Positions 13,055 through 23,419 of a DNA stretch of 64,000 nt are shown piece after piece. The notes under the pieces are model-generated. The model saw only the letters and a program-made list of their open reading frames with translations, did not search any database and was not told the origin of the DNA. A program made the translations under genes and the position numbers. This DNA is from Sipunculus nudus (taxonomy: Eukaryota > Annelida > Sipuncula > Golfingiida > Sipunculidae). The stretch is taken from positions 36,344,159 to 36,408,158 of the forward strand of contig CM049313.1 in the NCBI GenBank assembly GCA_026874595.1, in the 5' to 3' direction. The stretch's first letter is position 1. Every line of letters starts with the position of its first letter.

Positions 13055-13760
13055 TAAAAATGGTCAGGTAGGTGGCGCCACTTCTCTGTTTGACGAGAAA
13101 ATTATCCATGATGAATGTACATGCCAAATTGCCGACCAACACATTAAACGACTCTTCAGATATGAGAAATTTTTAACTTAAAACAAATGTACGGATGGAT
13201 GCCGCACAAACACTTGCAGATGGCACCACAAGTCCTGAGTAAAAGATGGAGGAGTCTAAGATCTATGGACATGAACAATTAAAGATCAATACAGCACACC
13301 ACTCCTTAGAAAAGAGCATTAATTTGTACTACAAAAATGAGAAGGTAGGTGGCACCACCTGTCTAGTTTAAGACTAAATTTTCCAAGATAGATGGACGTG
13401 CCAAATTTAAGACCAATACTTTGAACCATTCCGGAGATATGAGTAATTTTCACCAAAGGCACATGTACAGATGGATGCCACAGGAAAATGATTGCACATG
13501 GCACCACAAGTCTTGATTACAAGGTGGAGTAGTCTGAGATCTATGGATATGCACAATTTCAGGCCAATAGGGCAAATCACACGTGAGAAAAGGGCATTAA
13601 CTAATACACTCAGGAGATATGAGCAATTTTTAACTAAAGCACGTGTATGGATGGAAGCCACACAAAATGGATTGTAGATGGCACCACCAGTCTTATATAT
13701 AAGATGGAGGTATCCAAGATCAATAAACATGTTCAATTTCAGCCCCAATCTGTTTTATTT
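13055..13760 (+). repeat. Diverged tandem copies of the ~140-bp GGTGGCGCCAC repeat
   Basis: About five degenerate half-units with landmarks GGTGGCGCCACT (about 13070), GGTGGCACCACCTGTC (about 13350), GGCACCACAAGTCTTG, AAGAT-YATGGACATG-ACAATT and GAGATATGAG. Orientation matches 8.1-9.3 kb; copies at 48-52 kb are opposite. Confidence 0.8.
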
Positions 13761-13769
13761 ATAATGCAC

Positions 13770-14269
13770 TTAGTACTGTCAAGTGGCAGTGATTCGGTAT
13801 TAAAAAGCACAAAAACAAGAAAAGGACAGAAGGTTAGGCCACATGTCTTCCACAGCTATCTTGAGTCATTTCGATTTTTGGCCAAATCCATGCATCCCAT
13901 ATTGAGATATTTATGATTTTTTGTGATTTTCACCATATATGGCAATATTCAAGGTTAAGGCCACTCTCATAGGAAAGGTCACAACCCCAATTTAAATATA
14001 TATCATCCCATAACCCATGTCTACATATATGCGGCACGGCCATACTTAAACCACAGTATCCATACTTTGTCTAGGAATACATTTATCTAATCAGAAGAAA
14101 AAAAAAATTGTTATGAGAAATTTTTCTTTTTCATAACAAGAAAACTTTTCTTGCCACTCCCAAGAAAATTTCTTATCACAAGATATTATTTCATAAAGTA
14201 AGAAATTGTAGGTAGTGGGGCAAGAATTTTTTTCTAATTAGTTTTGGCAGTGTACCCCATTCCACTAAC
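13770..14269. other. Unassigned AT-rich sequence
   Basis: No gene or clear repeat family. A short self-complementary AAGAAA/TTTCTT-rich part lies at 14095-14250. Confidence 0.5.
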
Positions 14270-14584
14270 CCTGTCAACCTCTTTTTTGTGATAATTTTAA
14301 TTAAATGCACTTAAGCTTACCTTGATTTACCTAAAAGGAAAATTTGACAAATTTGGCCATTAACCATCAGCAAAAAAATACTCTCCCATGCATGGATTCC
14401 ACATGAATAAACCGGAAAGAACTACGACAGAACAAATGTACAGTCTGGTGACTCATTTGTGACAATCTAAACAATCAATCTTAAACTACATCCATAGGAT
14501 GATTCATGTATATGACGTCACATTTGTTTTTGTACGTCACACCTTTGTTACGTCACATGTATACTTCCTTCCTACACTATATGG
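14270..14584 (+). repeat. Repeat P, left part (split by element E1)
   Basis: Aligns along its length with 20590-20885: both contain GCACTTAAGCTTACCT, CCATG(C/T)ATG, an AAACTACATCCAT segment and end in AATATGGA or TATATGGA. The homology breaks at 14584, resumes at about 16498 and is continuous in the other copy, so the material between is an insertion. Confidence 0.75.
14513..14556 (+). promoter_or_regulatory. Cluster of three CRE-like TACGTCAC/TGACGTCA sites
   Basis: TATGACGTCACAT, TGTACGTCACACC and GTTACGTCACATG occur within 45 bp, spaced about 17-20 bp. TGACGTCA is the full CREB/ATF site; the other two carry the ACGTCA half-site. The paralogous repeat at about 20840 lacks them, so they are specific to this copy. 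Confidence 0.4.
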
Positions 14585-14699
14585 AACCAAGGGACCCATG
14601 GGTCACAGCGCTCGGCTGAAGTTTGAAATTTTTGCAAATGCAAAATATTCTACTGTAATGTTTTCCATTTATACAAGCATATGAGAAGCTAAGAGGCCC

Positions 14700-15825
14700 T
14701 CCTACTTTGTTATAGCAAAGTTTTAAATATATGATTGCAAAACTAATACTCTGACAAGACTGTCATGAAGAAAAACAGTAAACATTTTGAGATACTGTGA
14801 TGCATATGAAAAATTTACAGATGGCCAGGCAAGTGGACAGAATGGACTAATACCTTTATTTCACGTTCAAGGGAATAAGACATTAAGTTTATATTTAAAC
14901 CTATTTTTTTAGCATATCCACTTTTTCAATTAACAGTTTTTATCAGATTCATTTTTTATTTATTTACAAGTTTTATAAATTTATAATAAAAAAAATCTGA
15001 AAATATAAGTTAAAATATCAGAATTCTAAGTTGCAATCATTATTTATTTATCCAGAGTGTAGCTCATATTGGGTCATATTATGCATACACATATATTTGA
15101 TCATTTTTAAATCACAAATGTTTAAAGTGAATTTAAAAGAAAATAATGCCACAACATGGCATCTTCAAGCTTATTCCTTGAATCACCTTTGAAAAGTTTT
15201 GTACATTGGAGATTTCAGTATATGCTTAATTTTATTCACCAAAATAAAAGATTCAGTAAATCTGATAAAATAAAACCATCTTTTCAAATAAAGTATACAC
15301 ACTGTTAGTTGAATGAGGGACAAACATCATCACTGTGCTAATTACTATCTCAGCTATAATTATTTACTGGAATTAATAGTCAATTTCACACCTGGGGAAG
15401 TTTTTACTCTTTTGAAGTTAAGAATTACTTATCTGATGAACATCCACACTTTCATATAGCAATGCACCACTTTGTGGACACAATTAAATGTGCACTTTAT
15501 CACTGTAACCCTGGTGGTACAATACAAAATCTACAATGTAGCACAGCCTAGAATAAGAATGAATCAAATACAGAAAATTATAACATTCATCTAGTTTATG
15601 CACCAGCTGGGGGAGGGGGGGGGGGGAGTGCAGGGCAGAGGGGAAGCTTGCTAGTAGTGGCCAAGCTGAGCCAAGGCAAGCTGCATGGAGAGGGTTACAT
15701 AATACAAGTGAAGGCTGTACTACTAGTTGGGCCTTATGTAAACAACACTTGACATGGTATATGGAAACTTGAATAAAAGCTTCTCTTTTCAAACAATTCC
15801 TTTGAAATTACAGATTTTAAAAGAT
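14700..15825. other. Interior of E1 without recognised coding content
   Basis: AT-rich interior with an almost pure 24-bp G-rich run at 15609-15632. The section 15640-15790 aligns loosely with the linker between modules in E2 and E3 (TGTAAACAA...CATGGT...GAAACTTGAATAAA). Confidence 0.5.
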
Positions 15826-16465
15826 TAAATCCTTATGTATATATGCTGCGAAAATAAAATCAATAGTGCTTACAGGGGAAAAACGTGCCAAAGCCAAAGC
15901 TGGTCAAAATTTAAGGTATTGATTTTTTATTTATGCTAATAACTTAAAAAAATTGAAAAATTCAGACCTAATTTTGGGTTAACAATTGATGCTTGATTTA
16001 ATAAAGTTATATCCCTGAAAAAAAGTCTCCAGCTTCAGCAATTCTCATGTTAAGTGAGTAAATATATTTCCTGATTTTTAAAAAATTGCATTATATTTGG
16101 ACCTATAACTTCAAAACAATATTCAATACTGACCTAATTTTTGGTATTTTAATAGAAAATGTATGGAAGAATATGAATACTAAATATACACAAAAACAGA
16201 CCAGTGGTTTTGATTTTAAGCAGCCTTGAAGTGTAACAATTGCTTTTTTATGAAAAATTGAGGTTTTTCCTTAATGTTTCGTAGGAATGAAATCCTAGTG
16301 ACCCAATTTTTGGTATGGTAGGAGATTCTGGGGACATCTAACTGTATGTAAAGTTTTGGATTCATAGGTCTAATGGTTTCAAAACATGCCCTGTTAAAGG
16401 ACAGATGGCCGGACGGCTGGACAGCTGGATGGACGGACGGACGATGGACAAAGGACCACGACTAT

Positions 16466-16494
16466 AGCTCAGATGACTTATAGTCAGCTGAGCT
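16466..16494 (+). repeat. Terminal hairpin of E1 (module A)
   Basis: AGCTCAGATGACT and AGTCAGCTGAGCT flank a TAT loop, a 13-bp stem with one mismatch. It is followed by AAAAAA. Confidence 0.85.
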
Positions 16495-16497
16495 AAA

Positions 16498-16565
16498 AAA
16501 GAAATGGCCATTTGAAATGTCATCATGATTTTGGAAGCTCTTTCTGGACAGGTTAACACTGTCCT
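16498..16565 (+). repeat. Repeat P, right part
   Basis: AAATGGCCA..TGAAATG, then TCATGATTTTGGAAGC and CTTTCTGGACAG, align with 20890-20945 (ACATGGCCACTATAAATG, CCATTGTTTTTGCAGC, CTTTCTTCTAAACAG), restoring the homology broken at 14584. Confidence 0.65.
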
Positions 16566-16582
16566 GGGGTCGCAAAGAAAAA

Positions 16583-19383
16583 TACAGTAGAACCAAATTA
16601 CAGACACTGATGAGTCCAGACATGTTACCTGCAATACAGAGGTACCCTTAGTAGGAAGGTTTTAGATTTTGGGACCTACTTTCAAAGGACTGCCCATGGG
16701 TGGCTGTAAATAGGAGGTGCCCTTAGCAGGAAGGATTTAGATTTTGAGACCTACTTTCAAAGGACTGCCCATGGGTGGCTGTAAATAGGATGTGCCCTTA
16801 GTAGGAAGGTTTTAGATTTTGGGACCTACTTTCAAAGGACTGCCCATGGGTGGCTGTAAATAGGAGGTGCCCTTTGCAGAAAGGTTTTAGATTTTGGGAC
16901 CTACTTTCAAAGGACTGCCCATGGGTGGCTGTAAATAGGAGGTGCCCTTAGTAGGAAGGTTTTAGATTTTGGGACCTACTTTCAAAGGACTGCCCATGGG
17001 TGGCTGTAAATAGGAGGTGCCCTTAGCAGGAAGGTTTTAGATTTTGGGACCTACTTTCAAAGGACTGCCCATGGGTCGCTGTAAATAGGAGGTGCCCTTA
17101 GCAGGAAGGTTTTAGATTTTGGGACCTACTTTTAAAGGACTGCCCATGGGTGGCTGTAAATAGGAGGTGCCCTTAGCAGGAAGGTTTTAGATTTTGGGAC
17201 CTACTTTCAAAGGACTGCCCATGGGTCGCTGTAAATAGGAGGTGCCCTTAGAAGGAAGGTTTTACATTTTGGGACCTACTTTCAAAGGACTGCCCATGGG
17301 TGGCTGTAAATAGGAGGTGCCCTTAGTAGGAAGGTTTTAGATTTTGGGACCTACTTTCAAAGGACTGCCCATGGGTGGCTGTAAATAGGAGGTGCCCTTA
17401 GTAGGAAGGTTTTAGATTTTGGGACCTACTTTCAAAGGACTGTCCATGGGTGGCTGTAAATAGGAGGTGCCCTTAGCAGGAAATTTTTAGATTTTGGGAC
17501 CTACTTTCAAAGGACTGCCCATGGGTGGCTGAAATAGGAGGTGCCCTTAGTAGGAAGGCTTTAGATTTTGAGACCTACTTTCAAAGGACTTCCCATGCGT
17601 GGCTGTAAATAGGAGGTGCCCTTAGTAGGAAGGTTTTAGATTTTGGGACCTACTTTCAAAGGACTGCCCATGGGTGGCTGTAAATAGGAGGTGCCCTTAG
17701 CAGGAAGGTTTAAGATTTTGGGACCTACTTTCAAAGGACTGCCCATGGGTGGCTGTAAATAGGAGGTGCCCTTAGTAGGAAGGTTTTAGATTTTGGGACC
17801 TACTTTCAAAGGACTGCCCATGGGTGGCTGTAAATAGGAGGTGCCCTTAGTAGGAAGGTTTTAGATTTTGGGACCTACTTTCAAAGGACTGCCCATGGGT
17901 GGCTGTAAATAGGAGGTGCCCTTAGCAGGAAGGTTTAAGATTTTGGGACCTACTTTCAAAGGACTGCCAATGGGTGGCTGTAAATAGGAGGTGCCCTTAG
18001 TAGGAAGGTTTTAGATTTTGGGACCTACTTTCAAAGGACTGCCCATGGGTGGCTGTAAATAGGAGGTGCCCTTAGTAGGAAGGTTTTAGATTTTGGGACC
18101 TACTTTCAAAGGACTGCCCATTGGTGGCTGTAAATAGGAGGTGCCCTTAGAAGGAAGGTTTTAGATTTTGGGACCTACTTTCAAAGGACTGCCCATGGGT
18201 GGCTGTAAATAGGAGGTGCCCTTAGCAGGAAGGTTTAAGATTTTGGGACCTACTTTCAAAGGACTGCCCATGGGTGGCTGTAAATAGGAGGTGCCCTTAG
18301 CAGGAAGGTTTTAGATTTTGGGACCTACTTTCAAAGGACTGCCCATGGGTGGCTGTAAATAGGAGGTGCCCTTAGCAGGAAGGTTTTAGATTTTGGGACC
18401 TACTTTCAAAGGACTGCCCATTGGTCGCTGTAAATAGGAGGTGCCCTTAGTAGGAAGGTTTTACATTTTGGGACCTACTTTCAAAGGACTGCCCATGGGT
18501 GGCTGTAAATAGGAGGTGCCCTTAGTAGGAAGGTTTTACATTTTGGGACCTACTTTCAAAGGACTGCCCATGGGTGGCTGTAAATAGGAGGTGCCCTTTG
18601 TAGGAAGGTTTTAGATTTTGGGACCTACTTTCAAAGGACTGTCAATGGGTGGCTGTAAATAGGAGGTGCCCTTAGCAGGAAGGTTTTAGATTTTGGGACC
18701 TACTTTCAAAGGACTGCCCATGGGTGGCTGAAATAGGAGGTGCCCTTAGTAGGAAGGTTTTAGATTTTGAGACCTACTTTCAAAGGACTTCCCATGCGTG
18801 GCTGTAAATAGGAGGTGCCCTTAGTAGGAAGGTTTTAGATTTTGGGACCTACTTTCAAAGGACTGCCCATGGGTGGCTGTAAATAGGAGGTGCCCTTAGC
18901 AGGAAGGTTTAAGATTTTGGGACCTACTTTCAAAGGACTGCCCATGGGTGGCTGTAAATAGGAGGTGCCCTTAGTAGGAAGGTTTTAGATTTTGGGACCT
19001 ACTTTCAAAGGACTGCCCATGGATGGCTGTAAATAGGAGGTGCCCTTAGTAGGAAGGTTTTAGATTTTGAGAACTTCTTTCAAAGGACTGCCCATGGGTG
19101 GCTGTAAATAGGAGGTGCCCTTAGTAGGAGGGTTTTAGATTTTAAGACCTACTTTCAAAGGACTGCCCATGGGTGGCTGTAAATAAGAGGTGCCCTTAGT
19201 AGGAAGGTTTTAGATTTTGGGACCTACTTTCAAAGGACTTCCCATGCGTGGCTGTAAATAGGAGGTGCCCTTAGTAGGAAGGTTTTAGATTTTGAGACCT
19301 ACTTTCAAAGGACTGCCCATGGGTGGCTGTAAATAATAGGTGCCCTTAGTACAGAGGTGGCCACGAGGAGAGGTTCCACTATA
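16583..19383. mobile_element. Terminal-inverted-repeat element carrying a 36-copy, 75-bp array
   Basis: The left end TACAGTAGAACC (16583-16594) is mirrored at the right end by GGTTCCACTATA (19372-19383), reverse complement TATAGTGGAACC, with 10 of 12 positions identical. Next to both ends lies an ACAGAGGT box (about 16635 and 19361). The interior is a tandem array. No transposase is present. This resembles the known class of non-autonomous DNA elements with internal tandem repeats described in bivalves and other invertebrates. A TA target duplication is possible but cannot be told from the flanking TA repeats. Confidence 0.7.
16641..19338 (+). repeat. 75-bp tandem array, exactly 36 monomers
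   Basis: Monomer landmarks in order: GGTGCCCTTAGTAGGAAGG, TTTTAGATTTTGGGACC, TACTTTCAAAGGACTGCCC and ATGGGTGGCTGTAAATAGGA. The span is 2,698 bp, that is 36 x 75 minus 2, matching two 1-bp deletions in GGCTGAAATAGG variants at about 17530 and 18729. These two variants are 1,199 bp apart (16 monomers) and each is followed one monomer later by the rare TTCCCATGCGTGG form, so a 16-monomer higher-order duplication exists. Monomers are very similar, implying recent homogenisation. Confidence 0.95.
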
Positions 19384-19389
19384 TATATA

Positions 19390-20585
19390 TTATACTTATT
19401 TACATCATTTAAAATTACCAAGTTTCTTCCTTTGATAAAAGCTAATTTGTAGTGAAGAACAAAATTAATATGAAAGAAATTTCACCAAAAATTAGGTGGA
19501 CAAGGGTGTTGGAACTGAGTAAAACTGTACCTGAAATCAGCAGAGCTTTGTGTTAGTTCTTGATAATTAATATCAACACACTGACTTGTAAATCTCATAT
19601 GCTGATAAAAAAATACTGCACCTTTCATGAAACAGAGAATGCCTCATACACAGGATTGGGTGGATAATTGCAAATGTTATAATAATTGCAGATGTTTTGG
19701 CCACAAACAAATCAAAAAGTTTTTATTTTACACACTAGATGGCAGCATCATACAGACTGTATTTTGGCCAGGGTACCATGTTTGATAAGTCCAACAAGCC
19801 AACTGCACTCGCCTACACTTAAAAGTCTCTGTAGAGAGAGCAACCATATTAAATAACTCCTAATACAAAATAGTGAAAATTCTGTCTGCCAAATCTCAGG
19901 AACAGATTACATGATCATATCTTAAAGCTAGCAGATAAAATCATCTAGACAAACATCTTGGGTTGGCAGGAGCATGTTCTCCAAGTCCTCTCTTGGTAGG
20001 CCTGTCCCCTGTATCTGCCACTGTCTCTAGAATGAATATGCAGTAAACCAATATGACAAGAATAATTTCATGATTAAGCCTCCTGGGTTTCTGGTTGAAA
20101 GGTATATAGTGAAGGCAATAAGTGAGCTGTATACTGAATGTCCGGACAAGGGTCTTCCTTATGTACCCACTATGGAATTTCCTAATTCAATGTTAAATGT
20201 AGTGGAGCTGGGATATGCGCCTTTCCACACATTTCTAACCTGAGCCTCTTGTCCCATTGCAGACTTTAAGGTCATGTACACCCTCTTAGCTGTAGATTGA
20301 GGAGATTAATATGTTTTTTTTTATACTAAGATACTGCATGAGATGTGAAACCAGAACAGTCATGGATGACAAAATAGGCTCCTTTTTCCATGTTGACTGC
20401 CAGGAGGATGGAGTTTTTGCATTTTTCCTTTACAAAAATTTTTCAGTTGACCTGACTGAAATTGGCTATCATCTTCTTTACACATAAGTGTAAAGTGAAC
20501 TGCAGTTAAATCTCTGTCTATAAGTTTTGAAAAAAAGGTAGATTTGAAATAGGGCAATAGTTCTTCAAGCATTCACTATCCCTGT
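19390..20585. other. Unassigned sequence
   Basis: No exon, RNA gene or clear repeat recognised. A CTCF-like motif at 19731-19746 is listed separately. A 70-codon minus-strand ORF at 20360-20572 lacks any family signature. Confidence 0.5.
19731..19746 (+). promoter_or_regulatory. CTCF-like motif
   Basis: CACACTAGATGGCAGC matches the CTCF core except for the first C; it is almost identical to 12704-12717. Confidence 0.4.
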
Positions 20586-20589
20586 CCAC

Positions 20590-20950
20590 CTGGTTTTTTT
20601 TTTATAATCTTTTTTAAATTGCACTTAAGCTTACCTGTATTAACCTCAGAGGCAAATCTGACAGATGTATTGGGATTATCTAACAGCAGAATAATACACT
20701 GCCATGTATGAATTTCATATTATTAAATCAGAAAGAAAATTGACTGTAACATATGTACGGTCTTGCTATGTAGCAGTGACAAGCTAAGCTGACAATCATA
20801 AACTACATCCATTTAACAACTCACAGTGGTATATGTATGTGGCACTTTTGTTGCATCACATACACTTCCCTCCAACATAATATGGATAAACATGGCCACT
20901 ATAAATGACGCCATTGTTTTTGCAGCCCTTTCTTCTAAACAGATCAATAA
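20590..20950 (+). repeat. Repeat P, uninterrupted copy (empty site for E1)
   Basis: Aligns to 14270-14584 and 16498-16560 without the 1.9 kb between them. The junction is at about 20883-20890 (AATATGGATAAACATGGCC). Confidence 0.7.
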
Positions 20951-21080
20951 TTTCTTTACTTACAAAGAAACTATGTTTATTTCATACTTTTTTAAATGAT
21001 CAACTATTGCCAATTGACTTTCTCAAAACAGGGGATAATAAGACAGAATATAATAATTTATACATAATGAAGAAACCAAC

Positions 21081-21287
21081 CTGTTACAGCAACAGAATGA
21101 CTGGCACCACAAGCAATCAGTTTGACTGATTTTCCCTCAAATGCCTCTAGTTGTCCATCTGCCAGAGTGATATCATCCTTCACCCCGTGACCATGCTGTC
21201 CAAACTCCCCACACCCCCAGCAATACAACACCTGATCACAGCTCCCCCTGGTGGGCTGGCTAACAACATCCTCTGGGGAAGTCATAC
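21081..21287 (-). CDS. Internal exon of an RCC1-repeat protein
   Basis: On the minus strand an AG acceptor (TTTGTCATAG) precedes 207 bp of open reading frame that ends at a CAG|GTTGGT donor. The exon holds 68 whole codons with two bases before and one after, so both introns are phase 1. The peptide contains CWGCGEFGQHGHG and, about 25 residues later, IACGASHSVAVT, the paired signatures of an RCC1 beta-propeller blade (WGxGxxGQLGxG and xACGxxHxxAxT). RCC1-family propellers act as nucleotide-exchange factors or scaffolds; which member this is cannot be decided from one blade. GQHGHG in place of the usual GQLGLG is slightly unusual. The ATG near the exon start is probably an internal methionine. 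No further exon of the gene was identified; a weak candidate lies at about 26.1 kb. Confidence 0.8.
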
Positions 21288-21289
21288 CT

Positions 21290-22280
21290 ATGACAAATAA
21301 ACATGGAAATGGTCAATATAACAATATCATGATCATTGTTGATCAGTCTAAGAAACTGTACTTAAATTTGGTACAACAAAATTTAAAGGCACAATGTTAA
21401 GAGGACAAGCAGCTGAAGACCCTAATCATAAATGAACTTTGCTTTTATTGATTCAAATACAAGAGTACTCATACTATATGGTAATTCAACTGGCTTGTTC
21501 CATGCTGGAAAGGAAATCAACCAATAATTTCATTATCCAAAATGGGACACTGTAAATGACACAGCAGAAGATCCATCAGCATGCCTGCCGGTTTATATTT
21601 GTTTCCTATTGAACAAACATGTTTTGATTGTGACAAACGTTCCCCATGTTCACATCTATAGATCCATTGTGCATTGAGGGAAGTAGTAAGAGTATAATAA
21701 CTTAGTCATTTAACTGACACATCAATGTGATGTTTGTTATAAAAGTTCATGATATATTGATGTCAGCAGCAGTGTTTGATGTCAAGGTAGGATATCAAAA
21801 ACTGAAGGTGTGCTGTGTTGGCCTCCTGAAATAATAGTTATTGTTATCTGGTGTCTTGGTTTCAATTAGCCTAGACTGGGAAAACATTTTCCAAAATGTT
21901 TCAACAAAGCAACAAATTAAATACACAGGTGGTTGTTATGTTATAAATGGGTACAGGAGAGACACCTGGTGATGGACTCAGTCATAAGCCAAGATGGCTC
22001 CATTATGCTTGTTGTAACTGAGAAAGTTAACAGTAGTGAAGCTGATCATGCAAAATCTGTCTGAATCATATCTGCACATCTTGAGCAAGTCGAGGCCAAA
22101 TCTAATAAACAACAGCCTTACATAAAACAGTAGTATACTCTTAAGTTTGACATAAAAACTGTGACATTAATGTTTTAGTCTTGTTAAGGATTGCAGCATG
22201 TAAACATTTTTTTAAATGCTATCAAGGAATGAATTGGTCAGGGTTTGTTAAGGACATGGAAATATAACATGAAGAAATGA
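21290..22280. other. Probable intron upstream of the RCC1 exon
   Basis: Noncoding AT-rich sequence directly upstream, on the minus strand, of the RCC1 exon acceptor. No exon recognised. Confidence 0.5.
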
Positions 22281-22389
22281 TTACAGTCCCAAGATGGGAG
22301 TCTGTCTGCGGACAGGGTTAGTCAGCAATTGGACCCATTGGGGCTTAGAAGTAGCCAGAATACTGTGGTTGTCTTTCTTTTGCCAAAGT

Positions 22390-22665
22390 TTCAAATTCAT
22401 GATGTTGGCAAAGGGGCAATTCTTGAAAAATGATCTTGCTCCATGTGACTTTTCTCTTTTCCCCAAGGCCTGTTTCTGTTTTGAAGGCCTGGAAGCCATT
22501 TGGAGGGCTGAAATGACAGAGCTGAGGAGCTTCCCAAAGCCACCTTCCAGCAGTGCTTACAATTGTGGAAGAGAAGGATGGAGAAGTGCATCAGACTCCA
22601 GAGGGATCACTTTGAAGGGGAAATCATGGTGTTTGGCATTGGATTAAATGTGACACCAGTCAAGT
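22390..22665 (+). pseudogene. Mariner-family transposase C-terminal fragment, frameshifted
   Basis: The frame at 22432 reads DLAPCDFSLFPK, the block around the third catalytic aspartate of mariner transposases, followed by FEGLEAIWRAEMTELRS. A one-base shift near 22531 moves the frame to PKATFQQCLQLWKRRMEKCI and then HFEG, the usual mariner C-terminus. Upstream catalytic blocks (first two aspartates) and terminal inverted repeats were not found. It is a dead fragment, on the strand opposite to the RCC1 exon and therefore in antisense orientation if it lies in that gene's intron. Confidence 0.85.
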
Positions 22666-22669
22666 TATT

Positions 22670-23410
22670 TTTCAGACACATCTCATATTTTACTCTACAT
22701 GTAACTCACAGATAGACATGATATATAATATCATGTCTTTAATATTATATTCCCAAAGGGGTAAAGAATTTCTGCTAGTCGTTGGGTCTCTTCAAATTGT
22801 TAAGATTTAGTGCAAACATTAAATGATAAAAGTGATAATGGATAAACTATGTGTAGGTTACTGCATGGTAACATAGTGAAAATGGAACCCTTGCAAAACA
22901 GTAAAAATCACAAAAATTTAGCCTTGTGAATATGAAGCCAATCAAAGTAACACTTCTGGGTAACCACATCCACATCGAAGAATTATGGTAGGCTTTGAGA
23001 TTAAAATATTTGAATAATGTGTAATAATGACTGTAGGGATTACAGGTATATTAATTCAGCTGAAAAGTCAATTGACCAGGATTCACTAATATGAAGCTCA
23101 CTGTCATGGATTACATGTAATGTTATAGTTTGTATGACATCATCAGCTACATGAGTTGTGCCCATCATAGAGTTCAAGTTCTTTAATTCTGCTTTTACTT
23201 CATAATATGGTTAAAAAATTAATGTAATACAGGGCTTCACATTATCTTTTTAAAGTACTTGCCCAGTAGGTTAAGTAACATTTAGCTTATACTTGCCCTA
23301 CATGAAATTGTACTTGTCTAACAAAAATCAGTTATAGCATCCATAAACACAATAAGGGTGTTTCACATGATTAATTTGCAACAATAAACATGTTCAAATG
23401 TCAGTTTGTT
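22670..23410. other. Unassigned sequence
   Basis: AT-rich sequence without recognised coding or RNA content. Confidence 0.45.
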
Positions 23411-23419
23411 AACAATACA

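Larger units (their letters stand above)
14585..16497 (+). mobile_element. Element E1 of a family with two conserved terminal modules
   Basis: Begins with terminal module B (AAGGGACCCATGGGTCAC then GCGCTCGGCTG) and ends with module A, a GGACGGACGG tract, ACCACGACTATAGCTCAG, a hairpin and GCTAAAAA. Its right two thirds resemble the modules in E2 and E3 (CAAAATTTAAGGTA, GTGACC(A/C)AATTTTTGGYATGG, ACATCTAACTGTATG). Repeat P is interrupted exactly at its ends, and 20.89 kb shows the uninterrupted site. No transposase or reverse transcriptase is encoded, so it must be non-autonomous. It does not clearly duplicate its target. Class is unknown; terminal hairpins invite comparison with Helitrons, but the 5' TC start is missing. 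Confidence 0.75.

Noticed and set aside
16600-16632. CTGATGAGTCC, reminiscent of the hammerhead ribozyme core
   Set aside because: The partner GGAC-GAAA strand and stem III are missing nearby, so the catalytic fold cannot form.
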